A stretch of DNA of 64,000 nt from Nannocystis pusilla (GTDB lineage Bacteria > Myxococcota_A > Polyangia > Nannocystales > Nannocystaceae), in the NCBI RefSeq assembly GCF_020073745.1, contig NZ_JAIRAU010000011.1, forward strand, positions 186,001 to 250,000, written 5' to 3'. Each line of letters starts with the position of its first letter. Positions within the stretch are counted from its first letter, which is position 1. Below, piece after piece: positions 26,468-35,400 of this stretch. The position numbers and the translations under genes are program-made. Below the pieces are notes generated by a model, which saw nothing but the letters and a program-made list of their open reading frames with translations, was not told the DNA's origin and searched no databases.

Positions 26468-29290
26468 ATGCTCGACATACCCGCGACCGATCCCCCGCTC
26501 CCGCACCCCGTCGACGATGAGGAGACCGATCGGATCACCGTCAAGTTCGCCGCCCAGCTGACGGGCGACGCACTCGACAGCTCTGGCGACGGCCTGAGGA
26601 TCGATCGTTACATCAACGCCGAGGTCCGCGCCCGCGGCGGCATGGGTCGCGTATTCGTCGCCTACGATCCGGGCCTCGACCGCACCGTCGCCCTCAAGGC
26701 CCTGCCCGTCGGCTTGCTCCCGCACGAACCGGGCGCGGACACCCCGCGGCGCGAGGGCATGGCGCTCGCGCACATCGACCATTCCAACGTCGTGCGGGTG
26801 CTCGAGCTCGTCGAGCACCGCGGCCTCGCCTGTCTCGTGCTCGAGCACGTCGACGGCCCGCACCTCGGCGACTGGCTCAAGGCCCCGCGCGACTTCCGCG
26901 ACATCCTGCACAAGTTCATCCAGGCCGGCGAGGGCCTCGCCGCGGTCCACCGCGCCGGCCTCGTCCACCGCGACTTCAAGCCGGCCAACGCCGTCGTCGG
27001 CCCCGGCGGCGTCGTCAAGTTGATCGACTTCGGCCTCGCCGTGCGGCCCGAGTCGCGTCGTCCCGACGATCCCGACGACCGCCCCGGCACCCCGCGCTAC
27101 ATGGCCCCGGAGCAGATCGACGGCCGCCAGGTCGACGCCCGCTGCGATCAATTCAGCTTCTGCGTCGCCCTCTACGAGGCCCTGTTCCGCGCCCATCCTT
27201 ATTTGTCGCGCGACGACACCCCGAACGCCGACCAGAACCCCAACGCCTTCGACGCCGACGCCGAGCAGGCCTCCCGCGCCACCATCTTCGACCAGATCCT
27301 CGTCGGCGCGCCCCGCCGCCCCGAGCGCGTCCCCCCCGGCCTCCCGCCCAACGTCGTCCCCGCGCTCCTCCGCGGCCTGTCCCCCGCGCCCGAGGACCGC
27401 TTCGACTGCATGGACCCGCTCCTCGCCGAGCTCCGCCGCGACCCCCGTCGCAGCCGACGCCGCGCGTTCCTCGGCATCGCCGGCGTGCTGGCCTTCACCA
27501 CCGGCATGTACGCCGCGCTCCGCCCCGAGCGCTGCCCCCCTCAAGACGAGTATGAGGCGCAGATCTGGGATGATAGAATGCGAGCTCAAGTCAAAGCCAA
27601 TCTCAGTGCATTCGGGGACGGGCCTGGCAAGGCTCTCAATGCGGCAGTCACAGGTCTGGCGACAGCCCAACACAACGCATGTAAGGAGGATGCTCGCGGT
27701 CAAGTGCGGGAGACCGATGACGTCCGCGACGAGTGCTTTCAACTCCGAAAGGGCGAGCTCGCCACGCTCATCCAGCAGATCGAGCGCAGCGATCAGAAGC
27801 ACATCTCCGAACTTCTGAAGAACCTCAAAGATCTGCCGCCCGTCAGTTCCTGCGACGACTTCATCCGGCTCCGCTTCAACTGTGCCGAAAGCGGCTTCTC
27901 CGCGCAAGCGCGCATCGACAGTACAACTGCTCTTTTGGTCGGAGACACCGACCGCGCCCTCGCACGAGCGAAAGACGCCTTACGAGAAGCAGAGAGCAGC
28001 GGCACGATGGGCTCGCGCGCTCGGGCAAACATCCTCCTCGGACGGATCGCCTACGCGCGAGGCGACAAGCCTCGCGCCCTGCATCACCTCACACAGGCTA
28101 TCGACCTCGCGGAGCACAACGCTTGCTTGACCGCCACCGCCGAGGCGTACCACTGGTTCGTGAAGCTGGCCGCGTTCGAGGAGCAGATCCCTCTCTCGCG
28201 TGCCGAATGGTACTCTCAATATCACCGGTATCGTATCTCCGACGGAGACCGGGCCGCTCAGGCCAACGTCCTGAACAACCGCGCCCTGCTCGCCGAGCGT
28301 CGCATCGGCGATCTCCCCCGCGCCGAACGGCTTCTACGCGAAGCCATCAAGCTCCGTCAGCCCGAAAGCGACCAAACCGCCGAACAGGCCGACAGCTATC
28401 TCAACCTCTCCAGCGTCCTCTACAAGCTTGAGAGGTACGATGAGGCCTTGGATGCGCTCGCCAAGGCCGACACTCGTCGCTCCACAGCAGTCGGACCGGA
28501 ACACCCCGATCATGCCAAGCACCTGCGTAACCGCGGCCTCATTGCAATGAGCCTCGGTGACGCCGCCAGGGGCCTTGGCCACCTCAAGGACGCTCTGGAG
28601 CGGGCCAAAAAAGGACTAGACGCCAGCGCCCCGTATCTCGGCGAATATTACGCCACACTTGTCATGGCATATGATCACGTGGGTGACTTCAAAAGCGCCG
28701 TGAAAGCAGCCGAGGGCGCCGTGTATGTATACACGGATGAAAACGAGCGCAGCGAAGCCTTCCAGAACCTCGCTCAGGCTCTGCTCGCCGCCGAGCGCTT
28801 CGCCGAAGCTCTCCCCGCCCTCGACGAGTCCGAACGATTGCTCGGTGCAGCCGAGCACCGAGCCGAGCGACGAGGTTCCATCGCGCTCAAACGCGGGGAA
28901 GCCCTCCGTGGACTAGGGCGCCATCAAGACGCCGAGCGCCACGCGCGTCAATCTCTCGTCTTTTTTGACGAGGCCGGCCTGACGCCGGACCACTTGTTGA
29001 GGGCCAATGCGAATCTCGTCCTCGGCGAGACGCTGAACGATCAGCGTCGCTGGCGTGAGGCCATACTCCCATTCGAGCAGGCCGTCGCCATTTGGGGATG
29101 GCGTGACAATGGATTCGATCTCCTACCTTACGCCTGGACGGGACTCGCCGAGAGTCTCGTTCACCTCCCCGGTCGTGAAGACGAGGCTCGTCGAGTGGTT
29201 GATGAGGCACGGCGTTCGCTCTCCGTGATCGACGATGCCGGCGAGCGGCACTCTCTGGAGCAGCGGCTGGCCGCATGCCGGCTGCGTTGA
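26468..29290 (+). CDS. Membrane Ser/Thr kinase with C-terminal TPR repeats
   Basis: 940 aa from the ATG at 26468. Kinase domain about residues 45-320: glycine loop RGGMGRVFVAYD, Lys77 in VALKAL, HRDFKPAN (Asp169), DFG (187-189) and GTPRYMAPEQ, all catalytic residues kept. An RRSRRR stop-transfer and a transmembrane helix (about 333-351) place the kinase in the cytoplasm. The C-terminal half is helical TPR-like (for example YLNLSSVLYKLERYDEALDA), presumably outside or against the membrane. DNA for this half is visibly less GC-rich than the kinase half, with the change near 27540, suggesting fusion or exchange of the sensor part. Likely relays a signal to the neighbouring protease genes. Confidence 0.9.
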   Translation: MLDIPATDPPLPHPVDDEETDRITVKFAAQLTGDALDSSGDGLRIDRYINAEVRARGGMGRVFVAYDPGLDRTVALKALPVGLLPHEPGADTPRREGMALAHIDHSNVVRVLELVEHRGLACLVLEHVDGPHLGDWLKAPRDFRDILHKFIQAGEGLAAVHRAGLVHRDFKPANAVVGPGGVVKLIDFGLAVRPESRRPDDPDDRPGTPRYMAPEQIDGRQVDARCDQFSFCVALYEALFRAHPYLSRDDTPNADQNPNAFDADAEQASRATIFDQILVGAPRRPERVPPGLPPNVVPALLRGLSPAPEDRFDCMDPLLAELRRDPRRSRRRAFLGIAGVLAFTTGMYAALRPERCPPQDEYEAQIWDDRMRAQVKANLSAFGDGPGKALNAAVTGLATAQHNACKEDARGQVRETDDVRDECFQLRKGELATLIQQIERSDQKHISELLKNLKDLPPVSSCDDFIRLRFNCAESGFSAQARIDSTTALLVGDTDRALARAKDALREAESSGTMGSRARANILLGRIAYARGDKPRALHHLTQAIDLAEHNACLTATAEAYHWFVKLAAFEEQIPLSRAEWYSQYHRYRISDGDRAAQANVLNNRALLAERRIGDLPRAERLLREAIKLRQPESDQTAEQADSYLNLSSVLYKLERYDEALDALAKADTRRSTAVGPEHPDHAKHLRNRGLIAMSLGDAARGLGHLKDALERAKKGLDASAPYLGEYYATLVMAYDHVGDFKSAVKAAEGAVYVYTDENERSEAFQNLAQALLAAERFAEALPALDESERLLGAAEHRAERRGSIALKRGEALRGLGRHQDAERHARQSLVFFDEAGLTPDHLLRANANLVLGETLNDQRRWREAILPFEQAVAIWGWRDNGFDLLPYAWTGLAESLVHLPGREDEARRVVDEARRSLSVIDDAGERHSLEQRLAACRLR

Positions 29291-29312
29291 GTTACCAGGA
29301 GGTATACCGATC

Positions 29313-29759
29313 ATGCCCACCGTTCATAATGCCGACGTGCTCCTCTCCCTCGAGACGGGATCCACCGCTTGGACCGTCCCCATGCAACCCGGAACCGACG
29401 CACGCTGGAGCACCCAGACCGCCAATTATGCGTGGGATTTCACGCTCACGGAGGCCCAGGGCCGGGATCAAGTCCAGTTTCGCGTGCCGACTCAGGTCGT
29501 CCATCCCGTGCACGGTCCGTTCAACGTCACCGCCACGCACACGATCGGCGGGACGACCAGCAGCCCGTGGTCGGCCTCCGGCAGCTATCTCTGCTCGGTG
29601 CCGTTCGCGTCCGGAAGCCAGCTCTACATCGAGGTCGAGCTGACCCCGGTCGACGAAGACCTGCCGCTGACTGAGCCCCTGTGCGTCAACCTGCGTCGGG
29701 GCGGACACTACATCGTCAAGACCGCCGGAGGCCCCGATCCGGACGGCCGGCGCCGATGA
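29313..29759 (+). CDS. Small beta-rich protein preceding the caspase, unknown family
   Basis: 148 aa. AGGAGG (29297-29302) lies 10 bp before the ATG. No signal peptide or membrane helix. Alternating short hydrophobic segments (WDFTLTEAQ, VQFRVPTQVV, LYIEVELTPV) suggest a beta-sandwich. Its stop overlaps the caspase start (ATGA), so translation of the two is coupled. Coupling suggests a partner such as an inhibitor, activator or substrate adaptor of the caspase; this is inference only. Confidence 0.75.
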   Translation: MPTVHNADVLLSLETGSTAWTVPMQPGTDARWSTQTANYAWDFTLTEAQGRDQVQFRVPTQVVHPVHGPFNVTATHTIGGTTSSPWSASGSYLCSVPFASGSQLYIEVELTPVDEDLPLTEPLCVNLRRGGHYIVKTAGGPDPDGRRR

Positions 29760-31288
29760 CCCACCGGGCGCTCCTGCTCGGTGCGGCGTATGGTTCGCTG
29801 CTGCACGTCCCGCGCAGCCTCGATCGTCTCGAGGCTGCGCTGGGCAAGCACGGCTTTCGCCCCATCGAGCGCCACCTCGACCTCGCCCCCGAAGCGCTCC
29901 TCGCCAGGCTGGAGCGCTTCGCGGCGACCGTCGAAGTCGGTGACGCCGTGGCCGTCGTCTACGTCGGCCACGGCGGTCACCGCCATGGCCTCGGCTATCT
30001 CCGGCCGAGCCCCGGCCTGCGGCCCGTCGTCGGTCTCGAGCTCGGCGCCCGGCTCGCCGCTCTTCTCCCCACGACGAGCAACGTCACCCTCGTGCTCGAC
30101 TGCTGCCACGCCGCCGGCGTGCTCGAAGATCCCTCGCACCTCGACGCCACTGCCCTGTGCCGGATGGTCGCCGCCCAGTGTGAGCGGATCGACCGCTTCG
30201 AGGCCCTTCCCGACGAAGCTCCGCTCGAGCACGTCGTCCAGCTGCTCGCCGCCGCGGCGCCGGAGAACGCCCTCGAGGATCACGAGCGGGCCTGCGGCCT
30301 GTTCTCCAGCGCCCTCGCCGACGTCCTCGAGCACTGCGTCGGCTCGGAGGTGGCCTGGCACGAGGTGCTCGACGAGATGCGCCTGCGCATGCGCACGCGC
30401 CCGGGCGGACGCGAGCAGTCCCCGACCCTCGGCGGCCGTCACGCTCGCCGCGTCCCGTTCAGCGAGCGAGAATCCTCGCTGAACTACGACGATTTCGCCT
30501 GCACGCTCCTCCGCTCAGGTATTCACGTCGAGGCCGGCGCACTCGCCGGAATTACCCCCACCGACCGATTCGCCATGCGAGCCCTCGGAACTCCGCTCGG
30601 TGCCGCCGCTCCGCTGGCGAGCGTCACCGAGCTGGGCCCCGACCATGCAGTCTTGACCCCCGACGGAGACTCACCACCCTTGCCTCTCGGCCTCCCGCTG
30701 CGAGCCGTGCGAACGATGCCGACCCGGCATCCCCCGCCTTCGCGCTGGCAGCAGCTCCTCGACGCCATCGCTCTCTCCCCCCGGCTGCCTCCCGCAGCGT
30801 TCGCCCTCCGCTGGGGTCACATCGACCACGACACCCTGACCCAGCTCCCCGAGGAGGGCGGCCGAATCGGCTCCGACGACGACCTGTGGATCGCCTTCGG
30901 CACGAGGAGGAGCAAGTACGCCTACCGGCTGTACTTCGCCGTCTTTCACCTCGGTCCGGACGGCCGCCTGACGCCGCTGAGTCCGGCTCATCCCCAGGGC
31001 CTGATGCTACCCTGCGATCACGACTTCCTGCTCGCCTCCCGGCTCGCGCACGGCCTGGCACACGCCGACACCCTCGCATGGTCCAAGGGACAGCCGCCCG
31101 GCGCGCACGCGCTGGTCGTTCTCATCAGCGACAGGCCGATCGCCGTGGACACGATCGCGCGCTCGATCCACGAGGCCTTCGCCGACCCGCTCGCTCCCCC
31201 GACCACGCTCTACGCTCTGGCCCGGATGAATTTTTCCGTGATCCGCGGCAGGGTCCGTGATCTATCCTGTCATCTCCGGGCACCATAA
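29756..31288 (+). CDS. Caspase-like (peptidase C14) protease
   Basis: 510 aa, start overlapping the previous gene. The N-terminal about 230 residues are a C14 caspase domain: first strand RALLLGAAYG, catalytic His72 in VVYVGHGGHRHG, and catalytic Cys117 in LVLDCCHAAG, the same D-x-C-H-x-G box as metacaspases. The C-terminal 280 residues (from NYDDFACTLL) have no recognised fold and may be a sensor or regulatory region. No signal peptide. Bacterial caspase-like proteases in conflict systems cut host proteins after activation, causing abortive death. Its place between kinase-TPR and BREX genes supports such a role. Confidence 0.85.
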   Translation: MTHRALLLGAAYGSLLHVPRSLDRLEAALGKHGFRPIERHLDLAPEALLARLERFAATVEVGDAVAVVYVGHGGHRHGLGYLRPSPGLRPVVGLELGARLAALLPTTSNVTLVLDCCHAAGVLEDPSHLDATALCRMVAAQCERIDRFEALPDEAPLEHVVQLLAAAAPENALEDHERACGLFSSALADVLEHCVGSEVAWHEVLDEMRLRMRTRPGGREQSPTLGGRHARRVPFSERESSLNYDDFACTLLRSGIHVEAGALAGITPTDRFAMRALGTPLGAAAPLASVTELGPDHAVLTPDGDSPPLPLGLPLRAVRTMPTRHPPPSRWQQLLDAIALSPRLPPAAFALRWGHIDHDTLTQLPEEGGRIGSDDDLWIAFGTRRSKYAYRLYFAVFHLGPDGRLTPLSPAHPQGLMLPCDHDFLLASRLAHGLAHADTLAWSKGQPPGAHALVVLISDRPIAVDTIARSIHEAFADPLAPPTTLYALARMNFSVIRGRVRDLSCHLRAP

Positions 31289-31295
31289 ACCGCGA

Positions 31296-31562
31296 ATGTC
31301 CCTCTACTATATCACCAACGCCACCAAGGACTCCTCCGGCGCCATCGTCAGGCTCAAGGCCTCGGAGGCTTCGCCGACCGTCAGCGGCCTGGTCATGTCC
31401 AAGGCCGACATGATTCGGCTGCTCGATCCGCCCGGGCGCAACACCGCCAAGACTTACAAGGACGGCCGTACCGCCGACGTCCGCGTCAACGACGGGCGCT
31501 ACCTCCGCTCCGACGCCAACGACACCAGGGCCGACAACCTCGGTGATCTCCCTCCTGTCTGA
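31296..31562 (+). CDS. DUF3892 family protein
   Basis: 88 aa from the ATG at 31296, 7 bp after the caspase stop (a GTG at 31257 would overlap the caspase). The chain follows the DUF3892 pattern: YYITNATKDSSGAIVRL, then SKADMIRLLDPPG, TAKTYKDGRTADVRVNDG and the hallmark end YLRSDANDTRADNLGDLP. The family is widespread and without known function; it often forms very small proteins. Same direction and tight spacing point to one transcript with the caspase. Confidence 0.85.
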   Translation: MSLYYITNATKDSSGAIVRLKASEASPTVSGLVMSKADMIRLLDPPGRNTAKTYKDGRTADVRVNDGRYLRSDANDTRADNLGDLPPV

Positions 31563-31715
31563 TCGGCCACGGAATTAGCCCTCGCCTAGCTTACCGGTCC
31601 TGCTCCCAACCCGCTGACAAACCTCCGGCGGCGTCGACCGATCGTGAATATCGCGTCAAGGATGACGCCGGCGCTGCGGCGCCGTCTATCGATCACGACG
31701 GTCGGCGCCGCCGCC

Positions 31716-31756
31716 GAGCTGCACGTACGCAGCTCTCGAACACCAAGGAATGGTGT
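31716..31756 (+). promoter_or_regulatory. Two inverted repeats in front of the BREX operon, one holding the ribosome site
   Basis: First: GAGCTGC (31716) and GCAGCTC (31729), a perfect 7-bp inverted repeat around ACGTAC, suitable for a dimeric repressor. Second: ACACCA (31740) and TGGTGT (31751) enclose AGGAA, the only ribosome-site-like sequence before the ATG at 31761. The hairpin would present or hide it. The rest of 31563-31715 shows no gene. Confidence 0.55.
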
Positions 31757-31760
31757 CTAT

Positions 31761-32495
31761 ATGTCGGTAGACTACGACCTCGCCAGGCCTTATTGTGTCG
31801 CCGCGCTCACGGCCCTGCGCTTCCTCGACGAGCGCACCGGCCGCCGCCGCTTCGGACCTGACGCCGACGCCCGGTGGCGCGCCTTCGCCGGGGAAGACCT
31901 CGGGGAGGTCCGGCATCCCGGCACGCGTGTCCGCGTGCTCGACGACGCCGACCGCATCGAGCTCCTCCTGCGCGACGCTGACGCCCAGTGGCCTGGCGCC
32001 TTTGGTGCGAGGGTCGTCTTCGACCTCCCGGCCGTCGCCCGGGACGACGCCTTCGGTCCCGAATGGACCCCGATCGCCGAGGCCCACGCCTTGTGGCGCG
32101 ACGTCGCCGCCACGAAGCACCCCGATCTCGCCCGGCTCGTCGCGCGCCTCTTCGCCGTCTGGGACGTCGCATTCGTCCCCCCGCGGCTCCCCGCACTGCA
32201 GTTGAGCTCCCGCTGGCTCCTGCACGGCCCGAACGCCGTCGCGGCCGCGCTCCTGGCGTTCTCCGCCAGCCAGGGCGCAGTCTGGCACACGCAGGTCGTG
32301 GTCATCGCCGAGCCCCCGCTCGTCGACGGCCTGCGCCCCCACCAGCGCCGCGTCCGTGCCCTCGCGCGCCAGCTCGCCACCCTGGCCGGCGGCCTCTTGA
32401 GCCAGCAGGGTCCCACCCAGCTCTTGGGGCATGTCCCCGAGGACAGCGAGCACCCCGGCTACCAGCGGATCACCTCGGACCTCACGGAGCGCTGA
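31761..32495 (+). CDS. First gene of the BREX operon, unknown function
   Basis: 244 aa from the ATG at 31761; an earlier in-frame start would read through the two inverted repeats. The stop is immediately followed by the pglW start (0 bp). It has no signal or membrane helix. The chain is Arg/Ala/Leu-rich, mixed alpha/beta (RVRVLDDADRIELLLRDAD, GAVWHTQVVVIAEPPLVDG). I recognise no domain. Its position suggests a helper or regulator of PglW. It is not one of the six standard type 2 BREX proteins. A degenerate 14-bp pair (cores 32429 and 32443) lies near its end. Confidence 0.7.
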   Translation: MSVDYDLARPYCVAALTALRFLDERTGRRRFGPDADARWRAFAGEDLGEVRHPGTRVRVLDDADRIELLLRDADAQWPGAFGARVVFDLPAVARDDAFGPEWTPIAEAHALWRDVAATKHPDLARLVARLFAVWDVAFVPPRLPALQLSSRWLLHGPNAVAAALLAFSASQGAVWHTQVVVIAEPPLVDGLRPHQRRVRALARQLATLAGGLLSQQGPTQLLGHVPEDSEHPGYQRITSDLTER

Positions 32496-35400
32496 ATGTC
32501 CAGTCGACGCTTCGCAGTGACCGGCACCGTGGCCTCGGCCTGGGAGCTCGAGACGATCGAGTTCGTCTTCTCTCAGCTCCCCGACCAGGATCCATTCCAC
32601 GCGCGCGCGCTCGTCGAGCTCCGCGACCCCGCCACCGGCTCCGTCCACGATATCGACATCCTGGTCCTGGGCGACTCTGCGCTCTACCTGATCGCGCTCC
32701 GCGACTGCCCGGGCAGCATCGAGGGCGACGATCTCGCCTGGTGCTGGACCTCACCGCAGGGTCAGGTCCGTCACCTCGAGCATCCCTTGCGAGCGCTGCA
32801 CGCCAGGGCCCACGCCCTCGCCGCGCGCCTCGACACGGCTCTGCGCAAGCGAGGCAGCCTGCGCCGGGGCGAGCGGCTGCCCCCGATTCAGCCGCTCGTG
32901 CTCCTCGGCAACGCCGAGCCGAGCGACCTTCGTCTCAACGTCCCCGGCCGCGCGTGCGTCGTCCAGCGCAACGAAATCGCCGCTGCGCTTCGCCGCCACG
33001 AATTCCCGGGCGCGACCGCCGAACGCCGCGAGCGCGTCACAGCGATCCGCGCGCATGCCATTCAAGCGGGGCTCGACACGATCGGTCTCCGTCCCCGGCG
33101 CGGCCCGATCCGCATCGGAGCCTATGTGCTCGGCCCTGCGCTCGCCGAAGGTCGCGGATACCAGGATCGCGAGGCCATCCATAGCGAGCAGCCGAACGTG
33201 CGCCGGCGCGCGCGCATCTACCTCGTCCCCGACCAGACCGATCAGGCCGCCCGGCTCGCCCTGCGCCGCGAGGCCGACCGCGACCACAGCCTGTTGTGGA
33301 GCGTGCGCGAGCACCCCGCCGTCCTCGCCCTCCACGAGTACGTCGGCGACGCCGCGCTCGGTCCCGTCCTCATGCTCGACGCATTCGAAGGAGGCGTCTC
33401 GCTGCGCGAATTCCTCGAGCGGCGGCCGACCCTCTCCTTCGCCGATCGCATGGCGATCCTCGAGCAGATCGCGCTCGCGCTTGCGCACTGTCACCGGCGG
33501 ATCGTCTATCACGGCAGCCTCGGCCCCGACGCCGTGCTCGTGCGCCAGCTGGCGCCCGACCTGCCGCCGGAAGTCCGCCTGTACAACTTCCAGGCCGGAC
33601 GCAGCCTCGACGTCTCGCCGACCGCCCATCGCTCGCGCTTCGCGTCCGAGCCCGGAGGCGCCTACCAAGCCCCCGAGCTGTTCAGCGCCGCCGACGCCAT
33701 CGGTGCAGACACGGATCATTTCAGCCTCGGCGCGCTCTCCTATTATCTATTCACCAATCAAGCGCCCGCTCAGAGCGGGATCGAGTTGCAGCAGCGCCTG
33801 GTCCGCGACGGCGCCCTCGACCCGCGCAGCGTCACCGACAGCGTGCCCGACGTCGTCGCCCGAGCGATCGTCCAGGCCACCCGCCTGTCCCGCAGCGCCC
33901 GCGGCTCGACCGCTCACGGCGCCGACCTCGGCGCCTGGATCGAGGGCATCAAGGCGGGGCTGTGCCCGACGCGGGCCGAGGACGGGTTCGTGCCGCCGCT
34001 CCAGGCCCGCGCCGGCGATCGGCTGCGCGACGATCTCGAGGTCGTCGGTGTGCTCGGCCGCGGTGCGAGCGCCTGCGTCCTCGAGGTCTCGCGCGCCGGC
34101 CAGCGCTTCGCCCTCAAGGTCAGCCTCGGCCCGGCTCAGGACCAGCGCCTCCTCAACGAGGCGCGCGCGCTGCAGCGGGTCCGTCATCCCCGCATCGTCC
34201 AGCTCCACGAATCCTTCGTCCTCGGCGAGCGCCAGTGCCTGCTGATCTCTCTCGCGGGCACTCGCACCCTGCAGCAAGCGATCGACCAACAAGGCAGCAT
34301 CGACCTCGACCTCGCGCTCCGCTACGGCTCCGATCTCCTGTCCGCGCTCGAGCACATCGAGGCCAAGAACATCGCCCATCGCGACATCAAGCCGGCCAAT
34401 TTGGGCGAGGGCTCTCTCGGCAAGCAGAGCAAGAGACTCTCGCTGTTCGACTTCTCGCTCGTCGGCGCCGATGCGACGCAGGTTGATGTCGGCACCGAGC
34501 CTTACCGCGATCCCTACCTCCCGCTCCGCGGCCAGTGGGACAGCGCCGCCGACCGGTGGAGCGCCGCCATTGTCCTGCACGAGATGCTCACCGGCGTCCG
34601 TCCCGCATGGAAGCCGCGCGGGATCTCCCCGCTCGCCCACGACGCGATCCTCATGATCGCCAGCGAACGATTCGAGCCCGCCGTCCGCGATCGACTCACC
34701 ACATTCTTCGCCACGGCCCTCGCGCGCGAGCTACCGCAGCGGTTCGCATCGGCCAAAGCGATGCGCAGCGCCTGGGAGGAGCTCGGCTCCCCCCCGCCTT
34801 CCCCGCGCCGGCCCGAGCGCCTCTGTGAGACCGAGGAGGCTCGTCGGCAGGTGCTCGCCGCTCTACCCGTCGACGCTCCGCTCGACGCTTTGCCGCTCGG
34901 AGTGCGTGCCCGCAACGCCCTCGACCGCGCCGGACTCACCCGCGCCATCGACCTGCTCTCGCTCCCCGACAATCGCCTGTCCGCGATCCGCGGCGCCGGC
35001 AGCAAGGTCGCCCGCGAGATCGACGAGCTCCGCAAGTTGTGGTTGCGTGAGCGCGCCGCTCCGAATACGCCGAGTTTCTTTCCGCAGTACCGCGGCGCCG
35101 ATCTGCGGATCGACCTCGCCGACCTGCCGACCGTCGCCGCCCAGGCGCTCGCCGACGCCGGCCTCGATCGTCTAGCGGCCGTCGCTTCGGCTCCCGAGGA
35201 GCACCTCCTCACCCTCGCGCGGCGCCACGGGTTCGACCTCGCCGACATCCGCGCCGAGCTCCAGGCTCGCCACAGCAGCGCCGATACCCGCGAACGTCCG
35301 ACCACCAGCCGCAGCTGGATCGACGCGCTCCTCCCGAATGCTCCGCTGGTCCGCCGCTGGCTCGGGCTCGACGGCGCTCCCGTCGCTCCCGGCGCGGTCT

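Noticed and set aside
31393-31420. TCATG and ACATG in the DUF3892 gene as another 14-bp array
   Set aside because: The step is 15 bp and the amino acids fit the family, so chance is more likely.
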